Assembly: GCA_020635195.1 (NCBI GenBank)
Contig: JACKAG010000003.1
Span: forward strand, 1-64,000
DNA from: Deltaproteobacteria bacterium
GTDB taxonomy: Bacteria; Bdellovibrionota_B; Oligoflexia; Oligoflexales; Bog-1112
Reading direction: 5' to 3'
Length of the DNA stretch: 64,000 bases
Shown here piece by piece: positions 9,179 through 18,028 of this stretch. A program made the translations under genes and the position numbers. Each line of letters begins with the position of its first letter. The stretch's first letter is position 1. Below the pieces are notes generated by a model. That model did not search any database. It was not told where the DNA came from and saw nothing but the letters and a program-made list of their open reading frames with translations.

Positions 9179-10228
9179 TTAGTCCAGGATGACTCTGAGA
9201 GGACTTCCCTCAACAACCTGCGAGTGGCCCTTGATGATCAGTTCGTCTCCTGCTTTAAGACCACTTTCAATGACAGCTTTATTTCCATAGCTGGTGAGTA
9301 CTTTGACAGGATGGAGCTGAGCAGTATTTCCTTCTCTGACCATGACAACTTTTTCGTTGCTTCTGATCAGAATGCTTTCCGGAGCAATCACAACCTGGTC
9401 TTTCAGATCGTATTTCAGAATCCTTGCTCTGACAGTAAGTCCCGGGCGTAGTCTCAGATCATGATTTTTAACAAATATTTCGGCTGCAAATGTTTTGTTA
9501 TTTTGATTCATTCTCAGAGCAACGTTGTCCAGAGTCCCTTCCCACTGTGATTCTGTATCTGAATTCAGGCTGACTATGACTGGTCTGCCTTTTGTATAAA
9601 GATTTGCTTCTGACTCGGGCAGTCCGACAACAAGGCGGACTTCTGAAATATCTGCAATGCCGATGCTGGGTGATCCGGGAGGAATTTCTTCAAAAAGTCT
9701 GATATTGACTGTGGTGACGATTCCGTCAATAGGGCTTTCACAACTGGCACTATCAAGCATTTTTTTAGCTTCAAGTCGCCGGGTTGTGCTCTGAAGCCAG
9801 TCCAGCTTGCTTTTTTCGGCCTGTACTTCAGATGCATTTCCATTTTTCAGATGTCTGGAAACCCGTTCGTGCTCTTTCCGGGCCAGATTCTCAGCCAGAA
9901 TCGCCGAATCATATCGGGTCTGGTATATAGGAGTATCAATATTGCAGAGTTGTTGACCTTTTCTGACACGATCTCCACTTTTTACATAGATTTTATTTAC
10001 ATGCCCTCCATTGTGGCAGATAAGATTTGCTTCTCTTATGCCTTCAACGGTTCCAAAGAATTCTCCGAATTCTTTATAGTTCTGGAGGTGAATCGATTCT
10101 GTTTTGACTGCAATCGTGTCTTTGTCCGCTTCTTCCTGGCTCTCTTCGGAAGAGGGAGTGGCATGGGATATAGCCGTCATCCCATGGAGGATCAGCATGC
10201 CTGTTATGAACATTGATGCGATATTCAT
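9179..10228 (-). CDS. RND efflux membrane-fusion (periplasmic adaptor) protein
   Basis: The product has 349 residues with an N-terminal signal peptide (about residues 1-23), a biotinyl-lipoyl-like half-motif (GHVNKIYVKSGDRVRKGQ), a short alpha-helical hairpin, a second lipoyl half (SPIDGIVTTVNI), and beta-barrel and membrane-proximal domains ending in IIKGHSQVVEG. This is the HlyD/AcrA architecture and links the inner-membrane pump to the TolC channel. The start ATG overlaps the stop of the TolC gene in ATGA (10225-10228). No lipobox is visible. Confidence 0.93.
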   Translation of the reverse strand: MNIASMFITGMLILHGMTAISHATPSSEESQEEADKDTIAVKTESIHLQNYKEFGEFFGTVEGIREANLICHNGGHVNKIYVKSGDRVRKGQQLCNIDTPIYQTRYDSAILAENLARKEHERVSRHLKNGNASEVQAEKSKLDWLQSTTRRLEAKKMLDSASCESPIDGIVTTVNIRLFEEIPPGSPSIGIADISEVRLVVGLPESEANLYTKGRPVIVSLNSDTESQWEGTLDNVALRMNQNNKTFAAEIFVKNHDLRLRPGLTVRARILKYDLKDQVVIAPESILIRSNEKVVMVREGNTAQLHPVKVLTSYGNKAVIESGLKAGDELIIKGHSQVVEGSPLRVILD

Positions 10229-11589
10229 GGTTGGCTTTCTCCCAATACTGTAAGTCCGTAGGCGAGCCTGGCTGTCATTGTTGCGGATGCTTTTTCGGCC
10301 AGAGCTTCATAATATTGATTGATGACCCGGTAATAATCTCTTCGTGCTTCCAGAAGCTCCGTGAGACTACTGTTGCCCCCTTTAAAGTCCAGCTCGCTTT
10401 GCTCTGCAACGATTTTCATGGCTTCCATCCCTTCTCTGCTTGCATTCAGAACCTTATCGCTGGCAGAAAGACTGTCCGCAGCTCTTTCCCTGTCTATTTT
10501 TTTCTGTTCTCTGAGGTTTTCCAGCTGGAGAGAGGCGGTCGATGCGTCCGCCAGAGCCTGATGCAGCTCAGACGTGGTTCTCATCCCATCGAAGAGGTTC
10601 CAGCTGAGGCTGAGCCCTGCAAAATAGCTCATGCGATTATTTCTTAAGATATCAGCATGCTCTGCTGTATTGCCTGTTCCGTCATCATGGGTCCGCACAG
10701 AGGCGCCGGCATTGGCGATGAGTGCCAGTGTCGGAAAATAGGAAGATCTGCGATAATCGATTGTTTTTTCTGTTATTTTCTGACGAATGCTGGCAAGCCG
10801 GAGTTCAGCTCCTTCTGTTATGGAGACTTCGTGCTTTGGTAAATTATTTCTGAAAAAACAGCTTTTTTCCTGATCTTCAAGCTTCAGTGTCAAATCCTTC
10901 TCCGGGCTTATCTTCAGATTATATTTCAGTTGTCGCATAGATGCCTGAGACTCTGTTTCGGCACGTTCGTGATTAGCCTGAGCCAGCAGGTGTTCGGCCT
11001 GTGCCCGTAGCATTCCGGTTTTGCCTATACTGCCCCCTTCAAATTCAGTCTTTATAAAATCAAAGGTCGACTGGCTGTGCTTCAGATTAAGGCTGGCAAC
11101 ATGGGCCCGTGCCCGTGCCAACAGGGCTGCCATATAACTCTGTATGATATGGCGGAAGTAATCATCTGTCTGCCGTTCGCGATCGTAGCTGCTAAGCTCT
11201 TCTCTCAGATTGACCAGCTGCCAGAGGGTTCCGATTCTTCCAAAACTGAAAACAGGTGCTTCAAGGTTCAGTCTCCAGCTGTATTCATTCCCGGACATTC
11301 GTTCCGGAGATCCTGGTGGGAGTCCCTGATCCAGGAGGCTAAGAGAACTTTTCTGTGCAGAATAAAGGAAATTTAGCTGAGGAAGGGCGGCAGAGCGGTA
11401 AATCATCGTCTCGGCCATCTGACTATGGTAGCTTGCTTCGATCAGTCTTTTCCCTGTTGTATCTCCCTGCGCCATTTCCAGGATCTCGTCAAGACTAAGC
11501 TCTTTAGCGAAGGCGGTATGGACAGTCTTTATATGGCTCATGAAAAACCATAGTGCTATGCTGACAGACAAGATTTTTTTCCACGTCAT
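10225..11589 (-). CDS. TolC-family outer-membrane efflux channel
   Basis: The product has 454 residues from the favoured ATG at 11589, which has AGGGG seven bases upstream; an ATG at 11607 has none. A signal peptide (MTWKKILSVSIALWFFMS) precedes the duplicated outer-membrane efflux protein domain, with SWNLFDGMRTTSELHQA and LTELLEARRDYYRVINQYYEALA typical of the family. It forms the trimeric exit duct of the pump and is the first gene of the operon. The IS256 element ends 78 bases upstream of this start, so the native promoter region has been displaced. Confidence 0.93.
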   Translation of the reverse strand: MTWKKILSVSIALWFFMSHIKTVHTAFAKELSLDEILEMAQGDTTGKRLIEASYHSQMAETMIYRSAALPQLNFLYSAQKSSLSLLDQGLPPGSPERMSGNEYSWRLNLEAPVFSFGRIGTLWQLVNLREELSSYDRERQTDDYFRHIIQSYMAALLARARAHVASLNLKHSQSTFDFIKTEFEGGSIGKTGMLRAQAEHLLAQANHERAETESQASMRQLKYNLKISPEKDLTLKLEDQEKSCFFRNNLPKHEVSITEGAELRLASIRQKITEKTIDYRRSSYFPTLALIANAGASVRTHDDGTGNTAEHADILRNNRMSYFAGLSLSWNLFDGMRTTSELHQALADASTASLQLENLREQKKIDRERAADSLSASDKVLNASREGMEAMKIVAEQSELDFKGGNSSLTELLEARRDYYRVINQYYEALAEKASATMTARLAYGLTVLGESQP

Positions 11590-11658
11590 CGGAGTTCCCC
11601 TCAGCATGTTTTCTGGCCCGGACTCTTCCGGACATTATCCTGGTTGCATCTTCATAAG

Positions 11659-11667
11659 ATCATCATC
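11659..11667. repeat. left copy of IS target-site duplication (atcatcatc)
   Basis: The nine bases directly left of the insertion sequence are repeated exactly at 13036-13044. IS256-family elements make 8-9 bp duplications. The ATC triplet repetition slightly weakens the inference. Confidence 0.8.
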
Positions 11668-13035
11668 GAGTAATTGTCAAATTTAGTGGATCAGAGATTT
11701 AAGCAGCAAGTTTTCTTACCCCATCCTCAAACTTAACATTAAGATCAATAACATCCGCCAGTAGTTTGTAACCCCGGAGTTTCCTCCAGCGCTTTTCTGC
11801 ACTTTTAATCAACTTAAAAACCATGTGCACAGTGGCATTGACAGAGCCACAGCCTTTCGTTCTCTTCGTCCGGAGTCGTACTGTCGCAAATGTGGATTCA
11901 ATAGGATTAGTGGTCCGGATATGCTGCCAATGAACACCAGGAAAATCATAGAAGCTGAGGAGCCTGTGTTTACCCCTCAGCAGACTTTTGACAGCCTTCG
12001 GGTATTTATCTTCAAAAACTGACTGAAATTTTGTAAGCGCTTTTTCCGCATCTTTTTTGTTCTCTGCCATATATATTTCATGAATCATTTTCTTAGCTTC
12101 AGGCTGTTTTGTCTTTGGCATCTTGTCCAGAATATTTGCGGTCTTATGAACCCAGCAGGCTTGCTGTTTAGAGGACGGAAAAATTTCCTCCAGCGCTTTC
12201 CAGAAACCAAGGGCACCATCCGCAACGGCAAGCTCAGGCCCTCTCTCCAGCCCTCGTTCTCTCAGAGAGAGCAGAACATTCTTCCAGCTCAGCTCGCTTT
12301 CACGATAGCCCTGCTCTATCGCTACCAGCTCTTTTTTGCCATCTTCTGCTGCTCCGACAATCACCAGAATGCACATTCTGTCATCTTCCCCGAGGCGCAC
12401 GTTAAAATGTATCCCATCTGCCCACATGTACACGTAACGTTTCCCGGAAAGAGATCGCTTATCCCACTCCCGGAAATCTCCTTCCCAGACCTTCTTTAAT
12501 CTTGTCACAGTCGATGCTGAGAAACCCTTAGCATGTTTACCCAGAAGAGCCTGAAGCGCTTCTGGAAAATCTCCGGTTGAAATCCCCTTCAGATAAAGCC
12601 ATGGGACAAGCTCTTCCAGCGATTTAGTTTTTCTCAGGTACGGTGGCAGGATCTGGCTGGTAAATCTTTTCCGGCAGCCATCCTCATCAACTCTCTTATC
12701 GTTTATCTTTGGTGCTTTTACATCAATAGCACCAAGACCGGTCTGGATCTTTCTTTCCGGGTGATAGCCATTTCTGACTACCATCCTGTGCCCTTTCTCA
12801 TCTGCTACAGATCTGAATCTCTCAATATAGTCGGAGACTTCAGCCTCTATTGCCTGAGCCAGCATCTTTCGGGCACCTTCTCTTAATACCTCTGTCAATG
12901 CATCGCTGATAGTTTCTTGTGGAAGTTGAACTGAATTGCAAGTAGCTTCTCTCATAGCGTATTCCTTAAATTCCAAAAAAGCACTTGAGGGTACGCTACT
13001 TAATTCTCCTCATCCACTAAATTCGATCATATCTC
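11668..13035 (-). mobile_element. complete IS256-family insertion sequence (1368 bp)
   Basis: The ends are imperfect terminal inverted repeats: 21 of 27 bases match between the left end (from 11668) and the reverse complement of the right end (from 13035), with an identical core aatttagtggat. Both ends start GAG. The element is flanked by the 9-bp duplication atcatcatc and holds one intact transposase gene. It sits in the divergent promoter region between the efflux operon and the M20 peptidase gene. Intact frame, ends and duplication suggest recent, perhaps still active, transposition. Confidence 0.9.
11699..12955 (-). CDS. IS256-family DDE transposase
   Basis: The product has 418 residues from ATG 12955, preceded by AAGGA seven bases away; a TTG seven codons earlier is less likely. 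It shows the IS256/Mutator catalytic pattern: Asp in MWADGIHF, Asp in AVADGALGFW, then CWVHKTANIL, and Glu in TTNPIESTFATVRLRT. The N-terminal part (ALTEVLREGARKMLAQAIEAEVSDYIE) is the conserved DNA-binding start of the family. The length is normal (about 400-420) and the frame is uninterrupted, so it may be functional. Confidence 0.96.
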   Translation of the reverse strand: MREATCNSVQLPQETISDALTEVLREGARKMLAQAIEAEVSDYIERFRSVADEKGHRMVVRNGYHPERKIQTGLGAIDVKAPKINDKRVDEDGCRKRFTSQILPPYLRKTKSLEELVPWLYLKGISTGDFPEALQALLGKHAKGFSASTVTRLKKVWEGDFREWDKRSLSGKRYVYMWADGIHFNVRLGEDDRMCILVIVGAAEDGKKELVAIEQGYRESELSWKNVLLSLRERGLERGPELAVADGALGFWKALEEIFPSSKQQACWVHKTANILDKMPKTKQPEAKKMIHEIYMAENKKDAEKALTKFQSVFEDKYPKAVKSLLRGKHRLLSFYDFPGVHWQHIRTTNPIESTFATVRLRTKRTKGCGSVNATVHMVFKLIKSAEKRWRKLRGYKLLADVIDLNVKFEDGVRKLAA

Positions 13036-13044
13036 ATCATCATC
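13036..13044. repeat. right copy of IS target-site duplication (atcatcatc)
   Basis: Exact match to 11659-11667, directly outside the right inverted repeat. Confidence 0.8.
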
Positions 13045-13187
13045 TGTACCGCAAATATCTCAGGTTTAATGCATCAGAGATTTCTGATGAAGACGATATA
13101 CGTAGAATGCATTATGACTGCTGTAGGTCCGCTTGACAAGAAACCGGGCTCAGGGATTTTCTTCTGAGATTTCATAAAAGGATGCTT

Positions 13188-14612
13188 ATGTTGGATCGTG
13201 AGGCTCTGAAAATTGCCGTGGAAAAGGCATGGAATGAATCTATTTGTGATGAACTCTGCCGCTATATCAGAATTCCGAACAAATCTCCGGCATTTGACTC
13301 TGACTGGCAAAAAAACGGATATATGGCCGCTGCGATGGAGCAGGTTGTCTCATGGTGTCGTCGTCAGAATGTTGAGGGAATGACGATTCAGGAGCTGTCT
13401 CTTCCGGACCGGACCCCTCTTTTGCTGATTGAGGTGGAAGGAAATGGGAAGGACACTGTTCTTTTATACGGGCATATTGATAAACAACCGGAGATGACCG
13501 GATGGAGTCCGGGGAAGGGTCCCTGGCAGCCTGTTATTGAAGGAGATCGTCTGTATGGCCGAGGAGGGGCAGATGATGGGTATGCGGTCTTTGCTTCCCT
13601 GACTGCGATCAGGAACCTTCAGGAGCAGGGCTGTTCTCACAGCCGCTGTGTGCTCGTTATAGAAGCTTCGGAAGAGAGTGGCAGTGATGATCTTCCCGCG
13701 TATCTTGAGCATTTTGGAGATCGTATTGGTCAGCCTGATCTGGTGTTATGTCTGGATTCTGGCTGCGGTGACTATGAAACCCTTTGGGCGACGAGCTCTC
13801 TTAGGGGCCTGTTGACAGCGGATCTGCATATCAGGATTCAGCAGGAAGGGATGCATTCAGGCAAAGGGAGTGGTGTTGTGCCCGGCTGGCACCAGCTCCT
13901 GTCTTTGCTGTTGTCCAGAATTGAAGACCCTGTGAGTGGCAGAGTCTTTCCTCCAGAGTTGAATGCAGAAATTCCTTACGAACATCAGCAGCAGGCAGGA
14001 GTGACGGCCGATCTCATCAGAGAGTCTTTTTTCAGCAGCTATTCCTTTCCGGAAGGAAGCAGAGCGCTTAGCGAAGATGTCCGGGAGCTCCTGCTTAATC
14101 AGACATGGCGTCCGACTCTGACTGTGACAGGTCTGGATGGCGTTCCTCTTGTCAGGAATGCAGGCAATGTAACTTTGCCGGATGTTCGTGCAAGGCTCTC
14201 TCTCAGGTTACCGCCAACGTGTCAGGCTTCCGTTGCGGCACGTTTTCTGAAAGAAACAATGGAGAAAGACCCACCTTTCGGGGCTCATGTCAGTCTTGTC
14301 AATGTGGAAGTTGCTTGTGGCTGGAAAACACCGGATATGGAGCCATGGCTTGTGGAGGCTCTGAATAAGGCTTCTCTTGATTTTTTTGGCAGAGCCCCAG
14401 CTTTTATAGGAGAAGGTGGCAGCATTCCGTTTATGGGAATGTTGGGAAAGTCTTTCCCCGAGGCACAGTTTTTGATTACAGGCCTTCTGGGGCCCCGATC
14501 CAATGCACATGGTCCGGATGAATTTTTGCATATTCCTATGTTTAAGAAGCTGACAGCCGCAATTTCATCTATCATAGACTCTCACTATCGTTTCAGGAAA
14601 GGGGGGATGTAG
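13188..14612 (+). CDS. M20-family metallopeptidase
   Basis: The product has about 474 residues. ATG 13188 is preferred over ATG 13182 because AAAAGG (13176-13181) sits six bases before it. Metal-binding and catalytic signatures are present in order: YGHIDKQPE, GRGGADDGY, the catalytic pair in EASEESGSDD, CLDSG, MHSGKGSG in the lid domain, GEGGSIPF and the final His in NAHGPDEF. This is the dizinc M20 dipeptidase/carboxypeptidase fold (CPG2/carnosinase-like). No signal peptide is seen, so it is cytoplasmic, likely in peptide turnover. The stop is followed one base later by the next gene. The IS element lies 152 bases upstream. Confidence 0.93.
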   Translation: MLDREALKIAVEKAWNESICDELCRYIRIPNKSPAFDSDWQKNGYMAAAMEQVVSWCRRQNVEGMTIQELSLPDRTPLLLIEVEGNGKDTVLLYGHIDKQPEMTGWSPGKGPWQPVIEGDRLYGRGGADDGYAVFASLTAIRNLQEQGCSHSRCVLVIEASEESGSDDLPAYLEHFGDRIGQPDLVLCLDSGCGDYETLWATSSLRGLLTADLHIRIQQEGMHSGKGSGVVPGWHQLLSLLLSRIEDPVSGRVFPPELNAEIPYEHQQQAGVTADLIRESFFSSYSFPEGSRALSEDVRELLLNQTWRPTLTVTGLDGVPLVRNAGNVTLPDVRARLSLRLPPTCQASVAARFLKETMEKDPPFGAHVSLVNVEVACGWKTPDMEPWLVEALNKASLDFFGRAPAFIGEGGSIPFMGMLGKSFPEAQFLITGLLGPRSNAHGPDEFLHIPMFKKLTAAISSIIDSHYRFRKGGM

Positions 14613-14613
14613 G

Positions 14614-15651
14614 ATGAATACTGCGGAAAAGCGGATGCTGCTCACGTCATTGCTGCTGCTGGCATTCGTTGCAGGTGGAGTCTGGCTGTTTCTGTCCAGA
14701 GAGCAGGATAGTAGCGAAGGCAAATCTCCGGAAATGGCTGCCATCAATAGCCCGGAAGATGCCGCCGGAGAGGAGGATGATTCTTATGCCCTCGTGGTCC
14801 CGGCCACTCCGCAATGGGATGATAGCCGTGATTCTGAATCAGAGTCTCAGACTGGGGGGGAGGCTCAGGTACAGGAAAATGTGGCGTCCGGAAATGATTC
14901 TGTTGCAGAACGTGTAAAGCTTGCAGACAGGCTTCTGGAAGTCTCTGAGATTGGAGAGCGCCTTGGCAGTATGACTCAGCTTATCAGTCAACAAATGAGC
15001 TCTCTGATTGGTGACCAGGATATTCCGGAGAAGGAAAGAGGAGAAATCGACAGGGTTTTCAGAGAAAGTTTTGATCAGGCTCTTTTGCTCAGACAATATA
15101 AAGAGGAACTGGCAAAACAGCTGACACTTCAGGAATTAAGGGAGCTGGAAGCGATTTATATGAATCCGGATGTCCGTCGATATCAGCGGCTTAGTCGCGA
15201 TCTTTTATCTCATCTGAGTGGAGAACAGGAGGAGTTTGCGAAGTATCTCAGTCAGCAGGAGCAGGCTCCTTTGCCAGAGCCCCGTGCTGGCCTGATTGCA
15301 AGCCTTGATCAGACGACAGCGATCTCCCGGCAGCTTGCTCAGCTTTCCATGGAAGTTCTGAAGCCGTTTTTCGATGATGAGCAGGATCAGAAAGAGGGCA
15401 CGGCAGATTCTGATGCCCGCGAAGTAGAGGATATGATGGCGGGATGGATCCGGAGTGTTATTGGCAGTGTTATGCAGGATGTTCCTGATGATGACCTTAG
15501 CAGGATGACGAAGGCGATGGATAAAGGCGTCTTCCGGAAGGCCAGTGATATTGCAACAGAGGTGGTAAAAAAACCGATAGCCAGGATGAGTCGCAAAGTT
15601 GCTCAGACTTCAGAAGTTTATGATGTCGGGCAGGAGGAGAGCTCTTTTTAA
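14614..15651 (+). CDS. membrane-anchored acidic protein with DUF2059-like segment
   Basis: The product has 345 residues. An N-terminal membrane anchor (LLTSLLLLAFVAGGVWLFL) is followed by an acidic low-complexity linker (about residues 30-100), then a helical region. In that region LTLQELRELEAIYMNPDVRRY resembles the DUF2059 pattern of an Asp/Glu-rich helix followed by FY-S/NP. The C-terminal part is again helical with basic ends. The start lies one base after the M20 gene stop, so they are one operon. The anchor and lack of lipobox suggest a periplasmic domain tethered to the inner membrane. The family match is tentative and the function unknown. Confidence 0.7.
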   Translation: MNTAEKRMLLTSLLLLAFVAGGVWLFLSREQDSSEGKSPEMAAINSPEDAAGEEDDSYALVVPATPQWDDSRDSESESQTGGEAQVQENVASGNDSVAERVKLADRLLEVSEIGERLGSMTQLISQQMSSLIGDQDIPEKERGEIDRVFRESFDQALLLRQYKEELAKQLTLQELRELEAIYMNPDVRRYQRLSRDLLSHLSGEQEEFAKYLSQQEQAPLPEPRAGLIASLDQTTAISRQLAQLSMEVLKPFFDDEQDQKEGTADSDAREVEDMMAGWIRSVIGSVMQDVPDDDLSRMTKAMDKGVFRKASDIATEVVKKPIARMSRKVAQTSEVYDVGQEESSF

Positions 15652-15657
15652 CAGGGG

Positions 15658-15712
15658 GCTGTACTGTTATCAGCGGTTTTCTGCATAACAGAAAATAGCA
15701 GCTTGTTTTTCT
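15658..15712 (+). terminator. probable intrinsic terminator after the 14614 gene
   Basis: A hairpin with ctgttat (15664-15670) pairing to ataacag (15685-15691), extendable outward with gctg/cagc, precedes a T-rich run (cttgttttt). It lies between convergent genes just after the stop at 15651. Confidence 0.4.
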
Positions 15713-15722
15713 CTCGTGACTG

Positions 15723-16559
15723 TCACTCTTTGGCCGCTTCATCGGCAGGAAAGAAGAAGAAACCATTGTGATCGTCATATCCGGAAAGCGGAACTGAAAC
15801 AGGTCCGCTATTATTCTGCTTTGTGGTAAAAAAACGGATTCGGGTTTCCTCTCCGGAAGGCCTGGCAGAAGGAGCGGGCAGAGAGGCAAGAAGGCGCTCT
15901 GCCTGTCTGGCAACTCCAGGGCCGGGCTCTGTCCAGACTCTGACAAAAGGCATGACCTGCCTGAGGAGATCCAGTATGAGAGGAAAGTGTGTACAGGCAA
16001 GTGCAACTGTATCAGGTTGCTCTCTGATGATAAGGTGCGTTTCCTGCCGGATCATTTGCAGGTCGGGTTTCTGCCCTGTCTGACGGAAGCTTTCAGCAGC
16101 CAGAGCCAGCCGATCACTGCCCTGAAGAAGGACGCGACAGTGTCCGGCATGTTCTCTGATCAGTCCGGCAGTATAGGGGCTGTTTACAGTTGCTGTCGTG
16201 GCCAGAATCGCCGTGATTCCGGAACGGCTCTGTTCTGCTGCCGGACGGATGGCAGGGACGACACCGATCACAGGGATCGGGAGCAGGTCTCTGACAGCAG
16301 CGAGAGCTGCTGTACTGGCTGTGTTGCAGGCCAGGATCAGGATATCCGGGCGAAGCTTCCGGACGAAGAGGGGAGCCAGATGGCAGAGCCTTTGACGGAT
16401 CTGTTCTCCTGATCTGTTTCCATAGGGAAAGCATGCCTGGTCACTCAGGCAGCTCATCCTGACTCCGGGTAGCTTTGCTTCTAAGTGAGGGATCAGGGTC
16501 AGGAGCCCAAGTCCTGAATCCATCAGGGCAATATGACGATCTGAAAAGCACTGATTCAT
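15723..16559 (-). CDS. murI: glutamate racemase
   Basis: The product has 278 residues. It interconverts L- and D-glutamate for peptidoglycan synthesis. Both catalytic cysteines are in recognisable motifs (CNTASTAAL near residue 80; ACTHFPLI near 190). The N-terminal Asp/Ser motif is DSGLGLL rather than the usual DSGxGGL, and PYGNRS is present. The C-terminal extension is slightly longer than the usual 265 residues. GGAGC lies seven bases before the ATG. Transcribed towards the 14614 gene and divergent from gluQ. Confidence 0.9.
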   Translation of the reverse strand: MNQCFSDRHIALMDSGLGLLTLIPHLEAKLPGVRMSCLSDQACFPYGNRSGEQIRQRLCHLAPLFVRKLRPDILILACNTASTAALAAVRDLLPIPVIGVVPAIRPAAEQSRSGITAILATTATVNSPYTAGLIREHAGHCRVLLQGSDRLALAAESFRQTGQKPDLQMIRQETHLIIREQPDTVALACTHFPLILDLLRQVMPFVRVWTEPGPGVARQAERLLASLPAPSARPSGEETRIRFFTTKQNNSGPVSVPLSGYDDHNGFFFFPADEAAKE

Positions 16560-16609
16560 AGATTGCTCCGGGCAGTTCTCCGGGCGAGCATACTATCAGG
16601 AATTCGTGA

Positions 16610-17548
16610 ATGAGGCAAAAGAGATTCAGAACCAGATTTGCTCCCAGTCCGACAGGTTTTCTGCATGAAGGCCATGTGTTACATGCCGTTTGGTTATGGG
16701 GGATTGCAGCTCTCTGTGATGCTGAGATGATTGTAAGAATTGAGGATCATGACCGTCAGCGCTGCCGCAAGGTTTGGGAAGATGGGATTATCCGGGACAT
16801 GATCTGGCTTGGCTTTTTCCCGGCTCTGCCTTGTCCGGATATGTCGGGCCTGCCCCGGATTTACCGTCAGAGTGATGCGTCTGCAAATTATGAGAGGGAT
16901 CTTCAGGGGCTGCTTCTGAGTGGAAATGCTTATCCATGTAGCTGCTCACGCTCTCAGATCCGGCAACGTATCGAGGGAAGAAGTGCGTGGCTGTATGATG
17001 GCTACTGTCTGAAATATCAGGCAGATCCTGTATTGCCCTGCTGCATTCGTTTCCGGAACCGGGCAGCGGATTTGTGTTCTGTCGATGGCTCTTGTGATGA
17101 GGGTGTCGGGCGACGTGATGTGGCTCTCCGGGATCGGAATGGGAATTTTACCTATCATTACTGTGTGGTGCATGATGACCTGAGTCAGGATATTTCCCTG
17201 ATTGTCAGAGGGGAAGATCTGGAACCCAGTGAAGGAGAGCAGAGGGCGCTGGCCCGCTGTCTGGCTCCGGACAGAGCATATCCGCTTTGTTATTATCATT
17301 CGATTCTGAAAGGTGAAAACGGTGAGAAGCTGAGCAAAACAACAGGAGCTCCGGCAGTTGCCCTTCTGAGAGAGCGGGGCTATCATCCGGATCTTGTCAG
17401 AGGTCTGGTCATGCATAAAGCTGGTTTGTTGCCTGCGGTCCGGCGGATTACGATCTCTGAGATTCCGGCATTACTGCATCCCCGGCTGGGTGCTTTCATC
17501 AGCACTGTGAGCCTTTTTAGCGAATTAAGACCGTCTTCAGGAGTATGA
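16610..17548 (+). CDS. gluQ: glutamyl-Q tRNA(Asp) synthetase
   Basis: The product has 312 residues, the short class I GluRS paralogue that attaches glutamate to queuosine in tRNA(Asp). The N-terminal RFAPSPTGFLHEGHV carries the HIGH-like motif, and the C-terminal GEKLSKT is the KMSKS equivalent. The zinc-binding segment CSCSRSQI ... YDGYC is typical of the YadB family. The anticodon-binding domain of full-length GluRS is absent, as expected. AGGA eight bases upstream supports the ATG. It implies that this organism modifies tRNA with queuosine. Confidence 0.92.
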   Translation: MRQKRFRTRFAPSPTGFLHEGHVLHAVWLWGIAALCDAEMIVRIEDHDRQRCRKVWEDGIIRDMIWLGFFPALPCPDMSGLPRIYRQSDASANYERDLQGLLLSGNAYPCSCSRSQIRQRIEGRSAWLYDGYCLKYQADPVLPCCIRFRNRAADLCSVDGSCDEGVGRRDVALRDRNGNFTYHYCVVHDDLSQDISLIVRGEDLEPSEGEQRALARCLAPDRAYPLCYYHSILKGENGEKLSKTTGAPAVALLRERGYHPDLVRGLVMHKAGLLPAVRRITISEIPALLHPRLGAFISTVSLFSELRPSSGV

Positions 17549-17564
17549 GTTTCTCCCCTTTTTT

Positions 17565-17903
17565 TCAGTTCAGGGCCTGTCTTACTTCATCTTCGTCGCA
17601 GTATGCAGTCCCTTCAGGCGACAGTCGCTGATTGATCATATGGGCGATATTTGCGGGGCTGATCCCTTCTGCATTCAGCTCCAGAACAATCTGCCGGAAG
17701 AGCATCTCAGATGTCGCCTCGCTAAGGCCAGGATATTCCTGGGTTGAACCTTCCCCTGTCAGCTTGCTGAGATGTTCTGACTTCCAGCTTGTTTTGCCTG
17801 GGAGGTTTCTGAGATAGATCTCAACTTGCTGTAACTGAAACAGTTTTTCTTCTGTATGCCGGGGGCAAGGGGGCCCTGCTGTTTTTTCTTTTTTATCTGT
17901 CAT
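17565..17903 (-). CDS. small protein of unknown function
   Basis: I do not recognise this 112-residue product. ATG 17903 is preferred because AAGGG lies eight bases before it; the open frame continues to GTG 17954 without a ribosome-binding site. It is soluble and helical, without signal or membrane segments. The C-terminal half (ISPANIAHMINQRLSPEGTAYCDEDEV) looks like a helix-turn-helix or small helical bundle. It lies downstream of yfgM and bamB on the same strand, 125 bases after bamB. Confidence 0.5.
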   Translation of the reverse strand: MTDKKEKTAGPPCPRHTEEKLFQLQQVEIYLRNLPGKTSWKSEHLSKLTGEGSTQEYPGLSEATSEMLFRQIVLELNAEGISPANIAHMINQRLSPEGTAYCDEDEVRQALN

Positions 17904-18028
17904 GTTGTCTGCCCTTAGCATGGAGTGTCTGCTTTCTCTTTCAGGACAGGTCACAGAGTAGCGTTGCTCTGAAAACTGCTGTTCTGATAAAAAATGATGA
18001 AAAGGTTTGCTTGTTTCTTATGATCTGA

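Noticed and set aside
15497..16006. 169-codon minus-strand ORF overlapping murI and the upstream gene
   Set aside because: It is an out-of-frame shadow of the 14614 gene and murI, both of which have family motifs or good starts.
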